Below are positions 1 to 6,537 of a DNA stretch of 9,561 nt, one piece after another. Numbering within the stretch: the first letter of the stretch is position 1; the number at the start of each line of letters is the position of its first letter. Position numbers and translations under genes: made by a program. The notes under the pieces are model-generated. The model did no database searches. It saw only the letters and a program-made list of their open reading frames with translations, and had not been told where the DNA came from. This stretch comes from CAZVEV01 sp964625865 (GTDB lineage Bacteria > Planctomycetota > Phycisphaerae > SM23-33), in assembly GCA_964625865.1 (NCBI GenBank), contig CAZVEV010000242.1, positions 1-9,561 on the forward strand, given 5' to 3'.

Positions 1-6
1 CCTTTG

Positions 7-48
7 AGAGCCTCTCGGGGGACTCTACTGTGCTCAGCCGGAGGCTCT
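7..48. repeat. short inverted repeat in the gene-free left edge
   Basis: AGAGCCTC at 7-14 is the exact reverse complement of GAGGCTCT at 41-48, giving an 8-bp stem with a 26-base loop. No T-run follows on either strand, so it is not a convincing intrinsic terminator. It lies more than 130 bases beyond the stop of the minus-strand beta-helix gene. The rest of 1-181 shows no gene: the short open frames there have no recognisable sequence or Shine-Dalgarno signal. In a GC-rich genome an 8-bp match can arise by chance. Confidence 0.3.
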
Positions 49-181
49 GGCACGCACGAGGCCGCGGCCTAAGCGACGAACGGGGCTTCGGAGGGGGTAG
101 AGGTCGTTTCGCTCGGCCGAGGGCGGCCAGGGGCTTCTATGGGCGTTGGCCGGCGTGCCGCCGGATTCATCGAGACCGTGG

Positions 182-2371
182 TTACTCTTGCTTTCGCAGG
201 CCGATCCTGGAAACGTCGATTGGGACAAAGCCGAGCTTCAAGGCTGGTGAGTCGGGCCTCAGTCGGAAGTCGCCATTGGCCGGATCGACAAACAGCGGAT
301 CGACAGCCCGGCTACGGGCATCCACGCCATCGCGCCGCTGCTGCTTCAGCATCTTCTTGCCCAGTTCGGGATCCCCTGCGCAGTAGTAGATGTTACGATC
401 GGTTTCGGCCTCCTTGGATCGCGCCAGTTTCTTGCCTCGCGAATCCTCGGTCTTTCTCCCTCTTCCGGGCCGCAGTTCATGGATGAAGACGACCTGCTTA
501 CCGGAAGAGTAGAAGATGTTCCGTTGAATGGTCGCGCCGGTCATGGGGCCTTCACGCAGAGAGAGGCAGTATCCGCGGGGCGGTGCGATCACGTCGGCCA
601 CAATGTTGTTTTCGCAGCGGTTGTTCAGTTTCAGGATGATCCCCTGCGCGACGCACTTGTAGATCAGGTTCTCGGCGATGAGGGTGTCTCGCTGCCCCCC
701 GTCCGTGCGGATCGCCGCCTGCATCTTCATCGGAGCCACGAGGTGATGCACGTAGTTGCGGCGAATCACGTTCCCTGCCCCCGCGCCGCGAATGTAGATG
801 CCGTTCCCGTCGCCCAGCTTCTCCATCGCGTGGTGGATCTCGTTGTATTCGATGAGATTGTCGTGCGTGTGCAGGTACGGGCGAACGTCATCCGGCTTCG
901 GCCTGGCGGGCAACGTCCTCACTTCATGCCTTCTGATGGTTCGACACAACTCGCGGCCGTCCCCTCGCGCGAAGAAATGCGTCATGCATCCGGAGACGAT
1001 CATCCCCGTGTAGGGCGTGTGGTGGATCAGGTTGTTGGCGATGCGGTTCTCGCCGCTCTGCCAGATCATGACGCCGGGCGAATGCGAGTAGACCTCTCCC
1101 GTGTGGTGGATGTGGTTGTTGTAGACGAGATTGCCCTTGTTGACGTCTTTGGTTCCGGGACCGTAGCCGCACAGGAGGATGCCGGTCCCCCCGATATGCT
1201 CGATCCGGTTGCCGCAGATCCTGTTCTTCTACCCGTGCAGGTCCACGCGAATCGCCCCCCCGCCGCTGTGGGCGAAGCGACAGTGCTCGATGGTACAGTT
1301 CTCGGTGCCGCGCAGGCGAATCAGGGCGCTGTCCCGGTCGTGCATCTCCCAGTCGTGCTGAATTCCCGCGTCGTCGTCGGCCAGCCGATAGCTGTCCCCG
1401 TGCGTGAACGTCAGCCCCCGGAAGCACAGGTTCCGGACGGGCTTGTCCCGTGGCCCGGTCTTGTCGATCGCGCCCTCGACCCTGACCAGTTCCCGCAGCG
1501 CGGGCGCCACGACGCCTTCAGGAACATCCCCGCCCCGCGGCCACAGGTAGAGCTTGCGTGCCTTCGTGTTCAGCACCCACTCGCCCGGTTCGTCGAGTTC
1601 ATCGAGCACGTTCTCGACCCAGCACGACTCGGTGTCCTTCAGGAAGTGAAGGGGATTCAGCGCGTATGTTCCGTCGATGGCCGTGCGGGCGGTCCGGGTC
1701 TTCTCGTCGACCGACGCCAGTGGCAGGATGTTGACGATCCAGGCGTGGTGCGGGCGGATAACGATCTCCACGTCCTCAAGGTTGGGCCAGTTCTTCAGCC
1801 GCCCGCGAGGAAAGCGGAGAACGTTCTTCGTGCCCCCCTGCAGCGGGATGAACCCGGCCGACCGCGCGCGGGGCAGCAGCCCCTTGGCGTCAAAGAGCGT
1901 GAAGAAGCGATGTGAAACATCCGCCACCCACAGTTTCCCGGCCGCCTTCTTCGGCAGGCCTCGCAGGTCGGCGGTTACCTTCTTCCAGCCCGTGATCGGT
2001 CGGCCCGAACTGAAGACCGGGCTCTCACCGGGATAAGCCGCGTACGTAACGCTCCGGTCGCCCTGGCCCGAATCCTGCAGGCCGAACACAACCGTCTTCT
2101 CCAGACGATACACTCCCTTGCGAATGAGCACGACCACGTCCCTGTTCGGCGCGTTTCGCTTCACCCCTCGAACAGCGTCTCGCGCGCGAGCCAGCGTGGC
2201 GAACGGACCATCTGAAGCCTGAGCGTTCGCGACCGGCAAAGTGCCCGACCAGCGATCGTCCCCGTCGACGGAAACGTAGAAGTCTGCCTTTGCAGGAGGC
2301 CCCGAGGCAGCGGACACCCCGCCGATACCCAGCAAAGCAATCAATGCACCGATGTTGCGTGTGGTATGCAT
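182..2371 (-). pseudogene. secreted right-handed parallel beta-helix protein, interrupted by an in-frame amber codon
   Basis: Read through, this is a 729-residue secreted protein. The ATG at 2371 is preferred over an upstream in-frame start at 2401 because a hydrophobic signal peptide (residues 1 to about 22, ending near GGVSAAS) begins there, with GGAATAG just upstream. A DFYVSVDGDD start with DGPFATLARARDAVR marks the N-terminal module typical of secreted beta-helix proteins, some of which fall in glycoside hydrolase family GH141. From about residue 310 the PbH1-type coils are rich in N-x-I-x-x-N/H turns, such as NRIEHIGGTGILL, NNHIHHTGEV and NLIHHTPYTG. Codon 381 (1229-1231) is TAG. The frame continues without any indel for 348 more codons to a TAA at 182-184, and the text across the stop is seamless (RVDLHG-stop-KNRICGN). 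A CAG (Gln) to TAG change is the simplest explanation. The 380-residue product would lack most of the helix. The likely role is polysaccharide cleavage outside the cytoplasm with the upstream sulfatase; the substrate is unknown. Confidence 0.8.
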
Positions 2372-2401
2372 TGCTATCCTATTCCAGCAAATGGAGGACA
2401 A

Positions 2402-2428
2402 GAAAGCAGAGGACAGTCACGTGCTTTC
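2402..2428. repeat. hairpin between the sulfatase and beta-helix genes
   Basis: GAAAGCA at 2402-2408 and TGCTTTC at 2422-2428 are exact inverted copies with a 13-base loop, inside the 61-base gap between the sulfatase stop and the beta-helix start. On the minus strand the stem is followed only by TTGTCC, so it is at best a weak or partial terminator. It could act as an mRNA-stabilising or processing structure between the two genes. The function is inferred from position only. Confidence 0.35.
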
Positions 2429-2432
2429 GGTG

Positions 2433-4448
2433 TTATTCCGCGGGCCAGTGGACGAGGGGCTTGCCTTTGGCGTCCTTCAACTGGAGGTCGGCGATGGTTG
2501 CTTTTCCGGGCGTGCTGCAGGGGTCGAGGCGCAGGGCGCGGAGGGCCTTGGGGGTGTCCAGTTTCAGCGTGACATCCTGCCAGGCGCCGTCGTGTTTCAC
2601 TTTGAACTCGATGTGCTTGCCGTTGGGCAAGGTGGTGTTGCTGTCGGTGGTGAAGAACACCTCGCCGGTGCCTCCGGCTTTACTCCGCAGGCGGAAGGTC
2701 AGGGTGTAGGGGCCAGGGGGCAGGTCCTTCTTGATTCGGTCGATGGCGATGCCCGAGTCGGTGCCGGTGCAGGTCAGCTCCAGTTGCGTTCCCTTGATCG
2801 TCATCGACGTGTCCTTGCGGGCGCGGATGCCGGCTTTGGCCTTCGCGGGGTTCTTGCCTTGGGAGCCCCGCCTCTTCCGCCCGGGCTTGGGCTTCCTTGA
2901 TCCGGCCCCGGGCGCGTATTCGTAGTTGCTCCACTCGGGGTGCACGTGGCCGGTGGCTTCGGTGGCGACGGAGCCGCGCGCTTTAGCCGGGGCGGCCAGG
3001 ATGTTCTCCGCCATCTCGTGCCACTGTTTGACCATCGTCTTCAGGCGCTCGGGCTGCTCGGCAGCGAGGTTGGTCAACTCGGTGCGGTCGTCGGGGATGT
3101 TGTACAGTTCCCACGGCTGGCTTCGGAAGCTGACGGCCTTCCAGTCGCCGTCGCGCAGGGCGCGGTCGGAGGAGAACAGAAAATGGATCGGCGGGCGTTT
3201 GCCCAGCGGCCTGCCCGCGAGGATCGGTCCCAGCGAGACGCCGGAGACCTTCTTCACGTCGCGCCCGGGCCAGCTCGTCGGGACGGGCGCCTTGCAGATC
3301 TCGGCCAGCGTCGGCAGGACGTCGATCAGGTGGGCCGGGGTGTGGACGATCGTGCCCGACTTGGCCTTGAGGCCGGCCGGCCAGTGAACGATCGCCGGCG
3401 TGCAGATGCCGCCCTCGAACTGGTTCTGCTTGTAGTAGCGCAGCGGGGCGTTGCGCGCCCACGACCAGCCCGTGCTGTCGCTCCATCGGGTGTGGGGGTC
3501 GTAGGGTTTCCCGTCGGGATTGGTCGAGCGGCGGTCGTAGGGGCATGCTCCGTTGTCCGAGACGAACAGGATAAAGGTGTTGTCCAGTTCGCCGGCCTTG
3601 TCCAGATTGGCGATCAGGCGGCCCATCTCCTGGTCGATGCGGTCGATCATGCCAGCCAGGGCGGTCATGCGGCGCTTCTCGAAGTCCTGCCACGCCGGGC
3701 TCAGCTCGCTCCACGTGCGGACGTGCTTCGGGCGCGGGGACGGACGGACGTCTTTGCCGAACAGTCCGAGCCTGGCCTGCTTCTTCACGCGCTTCTGGCG
3801 GATAGCGTCCCAGCCTTCGTCGTACCGCCCTCTGTACTTGCGGTAGTCGGCCTCCAGCGGCTGGAGCGGGGCGTGCGGAGCGTTGAACGCGACGTAGAGA
3901 TACCACGGTTTCCGGGCTTTCCGTGCTTCAGCGAGGAAGTCGATGGCGTAATCCACGTCGGCGACCGTGGTGTAGAATCCCTTGTCCGGAACCTGCCACG
4001 GCTTGCCGTTCAGCCGAAACGTCTTGTCACCGAGGTAGTAGTTGCACGCGCCGCTGAGGTGGCCGAAGTAGCGATCGAACCCGAAGTCGGTCGGCTCCTT
4101 CGAGAGGTGCCACTTGCCCGTCATCATCGTGAAATAGCCGGCCTTGCCGAGCGTCTCGGCAGACGTGACGGCCTTGTTCAGGCGAACGTCGCCGGCCTGG
4201 TAGCAGTAGGACCCCGTCAGCAGGCAGACGCGGGAGGAGTGGCACTTGGCGGTGTTGTAGAACTGCGAGAAGCGCAGCCCGCCGGCCGCCAGGCGGTCGA
4301 GGTTCGGCGTCTCGATCTCGCCGCCATAGCAGCCGAGATCGGAGAACCCGAGGTCGTCGACCATCACGACAAGCACGTTGGGCCTGTCTGCGGCGTATCC
4401 GGTCGTCAGTAAACCAAGCAGAACAACACACAGTACACGCGATCTCAT
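2433..4448 (-). CDS. secreted formylglycine-dependent sulfatase (arylsulfatase family, type I)
   Basis: This 671-residue protein should hydrolyse sulfate esters, probably on a sulfated polysaccharide outside the cytoplasm. Residues 1 to about 20 form a signal peptide (hydrophobic VLCVVLLGLL, then GYAA). The alkaline-phosphatase/sulfatase fold follows: metal ligands D31-D32 in VMVDDLG; formylglycine cysteine C69 in KCHSSRVCLLTG with R73; TGKWHLS (K112, H114); NAPHAPLQP (H192); VSDNG (D298, N299); and K340 in YYKQNQFEGG. DVLPTLAEI and WELYNIPDDRTELTNLA close the catalytic part. The signature is C-x-S-S-R rather than the common C-x-P-S-R. A very basic linker (about 513-545) leads to a beta-rich C-terminal module (about 550-671) of the kind seen on planctomycetal sulfatases. 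The start fits AAGGAC 9 bases upstream. It needs a formylglycine-generating or anaerobic maturase enzyme, not encoded here. The beta-helix gene follows on the same strand after 61 bases. Confidence 0.95.
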   Translation of the reverse strand: MRSRVLCVVLLGLLTTGYAADRPNVLVVMVDDLGFSDLGCYGGEIETPNLDRLAAGGLRFSQFYNTAKCHSSRVCLLTGSYCYQAGDVRLNKAVTSAETLGKAGYFTMMTGKWHLSKEPTDFGFDRYFGHLSGACNYYLGDKTFRLNGKPWQVPDKGFYTTVADVDYAIDFLAEARKARKPWYLYVAFNAPHAPLQPLEADYRKYRGRYDEGWDAIRQKRVKKQARLGLFGKDVRPSPRPKHVRTWSELSPAWQDFEKRRMTALAGMIDRIDQEMGRLIANLDKAGELDNTFILFVSDNGACPYDRRSTNPDGKPYDPHTRWSDSTGWSWARNAPLRYYKQNQFEGGICTPAIVHWPAGLKAKSGTIVHTPAHLIDVLPTLAEICKAPVPTSWPGRDVKKVSGVSLGPILAGRPLGKRPPIHFLFSSDRALRDGDWKAVSFRSQPWELYNIPDDRTELTNLAAEQPERLKTMVKQWHEMAENILAAPAKARGSVATEATGHVHPEWSNYEYAPGAGSRKPKPGRKRRGSQGKNPAKAKAGIRARKDTSMTIKGTQLELTCTGTDSGIAIDRIKKDLPPGPYTLTFRLRSKAGGTGEVFFTTDSNTTLPNGKHIEFKVKHDGAWQDVTLKLDTPKALRALRLDPCSTPGKATIADLQLKDAKGKPLVHWPAE

Positions 4449-4483
4449 GGAGGGTCCTTTCTGTCAGTGAGTACGGAAAAAGA

Positions 4484-4512
4484 ATGATACCGCACACAGG
4501 GCGTCGCGGGAA
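4484..4512 (-). promoter_or_regulatory. candidate promoter for the sulfatase gene
   Basis: On the minus strand TATCAT (4489-4484) matches five of six bases of a sigma-70 -10 box. A poor -35 candidate, TTCCCG, lies 17 bases further upstream. It would give a leader of about 30 bases before the sulfatase ATG. Planctomycete promoters are poorly defined, so this is a weak sequence-only call. Confidence 0.3.
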
Positions 4513-4547
4513 AGGGACAACGTCTCTCCGCCGATCCGGTCCGCATC

Positions 4548-4631
4548 CCGTTTGGCGGTCGATCGTCGGATCGACACTTGCGGTTCCTCCGCGAACGAGG
4601 AGCGTCGATCTGACAATCGACCGCCAAACGG
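4548..4631. repeat. 84-base near-perfect inverted repeat in the sulfatase/purD divergent region
   Basis: The arms 4548-4575 and 4604-4631 are 28 bases each and match as reverse complements at 26 positions. The outer part CCGTTTGGCGGTCGAT pairs without a mismatch. The spacer of 28 bases (4576-4603) can fold further through GCGG/CCGC or CCTC/GAGG. No coding sequence crosses it and no T-run follows, and since both flanking genes point away from it, it is not a terminator for either. It resembles a palindromic mobile unit (REP or MITE-like) or a large cis-regulatory structure. Which of these it is cannot be told from one copy. Confidence 0.85.
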
Positions 4632-4668
4632 TGCGAGCAACGGGACCCTCGTGTCAGGTTTCGGACAC

Positions 4669-4697
4669 TGGACGCGTCGCCGCCGCGGCGGTAGACT
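4669..4697 (+). promoter_or_regulatory. candidate purD promoter
   Basis: TGGACG (4669-4674) and TAGACT (4692-4697) are separated by 17 bases. Each matches four of six consensus bases of sigma-70 boxes. The spacer contains the 12-base palindrome CCGCCGCGGCGG (4680-4691), which could be an operator or just GC-rich chance. The remainder of 4449-4752 holds the inverted repeat and the opposing sulfatase promoter candidate. No small gene is supported there. Confidence 0.3.
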
Positions 4698-4752
4698 CGC
4701 GGGACAAGCGTTCGATTAGACTCCTTGACGGAAACCGAAGAAGGAAGCGGCG

Positions 4753-6021
4753 ATGAAGATTCTCCTGGTAGGCGGCGGCGGACGGGAACACGCGTTGGCA
4801 TGGAAGATGGCGCAGTCGCCGTTGTGCGAGGCGATCTGGGCGGCACCGGGCAATCCGGGGATCGAGCAGGTGGGCCACTGCGTGGACCTGTCGGTCGACG
4901 ACACCGAGGGGATCATCGCGTTTGCCAAGGACCAGGCCATCGACCTGGTGGTGATCGGCCCGGAGGATCCGCTGGCTAACGGGCTGGGCGACGCGGTGCG
5001 CGAGGCGGGGATCCTCTGCTTCGGCCCCAGCGCCAACGGCGCGCGGATCGAGGCGGACAAGGCCTACGCCAAGGAGATGATGCGCAGCGCCTCGGTGCCG
5101 ACGGCTGAGGGACGCGTCTTCACCGACCTGCACGCGGCCAAGGAATACGTGCTGTCTCGCGAGGACGGCGTGGCGGTCAAGGCGTGCGGACTGGCCAAGG
5201 GCAAGGGCGTGGTGGTCTGTCCCGAGCCGTACCAGGCCATCAAGCCGCTCGAGCAGATGATGGGCGAGAAGGTCTTCGGCGATGCGGGGGATGCGGTGGT
5301 CATCGAGGAGATGCTCACCGGCCAGGAGGCGACCGTGCTGGCTCTGTGCGACGGCAAGAGCATCTACGCGATGGAAGCCCTTCAGGACCACAAGCCCATC
5401 GGCGACGGCGACACGGGGGCCAACACCGGCGGGATGGGCGCCTACAGCCCCGTGCCGATCGTCGACGGCGCCGCGATGACCGCGATCGAGCGCGAAGTGC
5501 TCGTGCCGATCGTCGACGCGATGCGTCGCGACTTCGGGCGATACGAGGGCGTGCTCTACGCGGGGTTGATGTTCACCCCGGGCGGGCCCAAGGTCATCGA
5601 GTTCAACTGCCGCTTCGGCGATCCCGAGTGTCAGCCGCTGATGATGCGTCTGACGAGCGACCTGGTCGAAGTGATGGCGGCGGTGGCAAAGCACAAGCTG
5701 GACGATATCACACTGGAGTGGGACCCGAGGCCGGCGGTCTGCGTGGTCATGTCATCGGGCGGGTATCCGGGCCCGTACGACAAGGGCTTCGAGATCACGG
5801 GCATCGACGAGGCCGACGCGATGGACGACGTGAAGGTCTTCCACGCCGGGACGACGATGTCGGGCGACAAGCTGGTGACCAACGGCGGCCGCGTGCTCGG
5901 CGTGACGGCGCTGGGCGAGACGATAGCCGACGCCCAGGCCCGCGCATATGAAGCGGTGGCAAAGATCCACTGGGACGGCGCCTACTACCGCAAGGACATC
6001 GCGAGCAAAGCGATCACGTGA
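4753..6021 (+). CDS. purD: phosphoribosylamine-glycine ligase (GAR synthetase)
   Basis: This cytoplasmic ATP-grasp enzyme joins glycine to 5-phosphoribosylamine using ATP, the second step of purine synthesis. At 422 residues it has the usual bacterial length. The N-terminal domain opens with KILLVGGGGREHALAWK and has GPEDPLANGLGD (about 69-80). The ATP-grasp part has KACGLAKGKGVVV (143-155), EEMLTGQEATVLA, DHKPIGDGDTGANTGGMGAY (212-231), and the metal-binding EFNCRFGDPECQ (283-294) with E283 and N285. The C-terminal domain has SSGGYPGPYDKGFEI. Position 145 is Cys where many homologues have Asp in KADGLAAGKG, probably lineage variation. AAGGA at 4741-4745 lies about 7 bases before the ATG. The gene stands alone on the plus strand, divergent from the sulfatase and convergent with the PilZ gene. 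No purine riboswitch was recognised upstream. Confidence 0.97.
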   Translation: MKILLVGGGGREHALAWKMAQSPLCEAIWAAPGNPGIEQVGHCVDLSVDDTEGIIAFAKDQAIDLVVIGPEDPLANGLGDAVREAGILCFGPSANGARIEADKAYAKEMMRSASVPTAEGRVFTDLHAAKEYVLSREDGVAVKACGLAKGKGVVVCPEPYQAIKPLEQMMGEKVFGDAGDAVVIEEMLTGQEATVLALCDGKSIYAMEALQDHKPIGDGDTGANTGGMGAYSPVPIVDGAAMTAIEREVLVPIVDAMRRDFGRYEGVLYAGLMFTPGGPKVIEFNCRFGDPECQPLMMRLTSDLVEVMAAVAKHKLDDITLEWDPRPAVCVVMSSGGYPGPYDKGFEITGIDEADAMDDVKVFHAGTTMSGDKLVTNGGRVLGVTALGETIADAQARAYEAVAKIHWDGAYYRKDIASKAIT

Positions 6022-6056
6022 TTGACGGTTGACGATTGCGGGCTGACGACTCGACC
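6022..6056 (+). repeat. degenerate heptamer run just after purD
   Basis: Immediately after the purD TGA, the sequence reads as successive 7-base units: TTGACGG, TTGACGA, TTGCGGG, CTGACGA, CTCGACC. The first two differ by one base and the later units decay. It occupies most of the 61-base gap between the convergent purD and PilZ genes, where I see no clear terminator hairpin. It could be a slipped-strand repeat remnant; no function is apparent. Confidence 0.4.
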
Positions 6057-6082
6057 TCGAGCGCGGACTTGCGGCCGTCGAT

Positions 6083-6421
6083 CTAGACTTGCAGTTTCAG
6101 GTCAAGCGGCGCGGAGAACCGTACGGCGATGCCGGCGTGCTCTTCGTCGACCATCGGCTCGTGCCGCACGACCGTCGCTTCGGTCGTGACCTGCTCGAGC
6201 ATGTGCGTGTTGGCCGTCGAACGCGGCACGGAGATGCTCATCTTCACGGTTGAAGGCAAGTGTGACAGGAACGTGATGGGCACGGTGAACATCGCGCCGG
6301 AATCGGAGATGTTCAGCGTGTGTCCCTCGGTGCGGCCGTTGTCGACACCGCTGGAAACACGTACAGGACAAACGAGAGCTTCGCGCGCGTGCGCCCGCCG
6401 TTCAGATTGCCACTCACTCAT
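6083..6421 (-). CDS. small PilZ-domain protein, probable cyclic-di-GMP receptor
   Basis: This stand-alone PilZ protein has 112 residues, the normal size for the family. It keeps both parts of the cyclic-di-GMP binding signature: the RxxxR loop (R9 and R13 in ERRAHAREAL) and the NxSxxG motif (N37, S39, G42 in NISDSGAMF), followed by beta-strands of the barrel. No signal peptide or membrane segment is seen, so it should act in the cytoplasm by binding cyclic-di-GMP and a partner protein that cannot be named from sequence. The ATG at 6421 is preferred to an in-frame GTG at 6445 because GGGGAACGGTGA precedes it and the domain begins right after. It lies 116 bases downstream of pyrC on the same strand, so it may have its own promoter or be reached by read-through. 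It converges on purD. Confidence 0.85.
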   Translation of the reverse strand: MSEWQSERRAHAREALVCPVRVSSGVDNGRTEGHTLNISDSGAMFTVPITFLSHLPSTVKMSISVPRSTANTHMLEQVTTEATVVRHEPMVDEEHAGIAVRFSAPLDLKLQV

Positions 6422-6507
6422 TTCACCGTTCCCCTGAAGGAACACACAGACTGCCTTACCAGTATCTCGGACCCTACCACAACACCAAGCTTAAAGCAAG
6501 GACAAAC

Positions 6508-6537
6508 CGTGGTGATCCACGCAATTCCGCCAGGCGG
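6508..6537 (-). terminator. possible weak terminator hairpins after pyrC
   Basis: Directly after the pyrC stop are two small stems on the minus strand: CCGCC/GGCGG with a 1-base loop (6527-6537), which may be too tight to form as drawn, and CGTGG/CCACG with a 4-base loop (6508-6521). The second is followed by GTTTGTCCTTG, which is a poor U-tract. They could end or attenuate the pyr operon before the PilZ gene. The assignment is tentative. Confidence 0.3.

Noticed and set aside
1229..1231. Genome-wide amber reassignment or pyrrolysine insertion at the TAG
   Set aside because: TAG is used as a true stop at the ends of pyrC (6538-6540) and the PilZ gene (6083-6085). Beta-helix enzymes are not known pyrrolysine proteins, and no pyl gene is in the window.
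924..1427. Minus-strand alternative frame across the beta-helix amber site, suggesting a frameshift
   Set aside because: The protein before and after the TAG is in the same frame, and reading through gives seamless beta-helix sequence. The alternative frame encodes no family-like sequence, so this is a nonsense codon and not an indel.
479..1915. Long plus-strand open frame (478 codons) opposite the beta-helix gene
   Set aside because: It is the antisense shadow of a GC-rich gene: no signal, domain or Shine-Dalgarno, and composition is dominated by Val/Arg/Asp/Ala as expected from reversed codons. The minus strand carries a clear family.
2940..4412. Long plus-strand open frame (490 codons) opposite the sulfatase
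   Set aside because: It is antisense to a sulfatase with all catalytic motifs. The frame has repetitive Arg/Val/Ala/Asp content and no recognisable domain.
4548..4631. Inverted repeat as an intrinsic terminator or CRISPR fragment
   Set aside because: Both neighbouring genes are transcribed away from it and no T-run follows. There is only one palindromic pair, without the regular repeat-spacer pattern of a CRISPR array.
4654..5694. Minus-strand open frame (346 codons) opposite purD
   Set aside because: The His/Arg/Leu/Asp-rich text is an antisense shadow of purD, and the frame would also cover the intergenic promoter region.
6422..6445. GTG start for the PilZ protein at 6445
   Set aside because: The ATG at 6421 has GGGGAACGGTGA upstream and the PilZ domain starts right after it. 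The eight extra residues add nothing recognisable.
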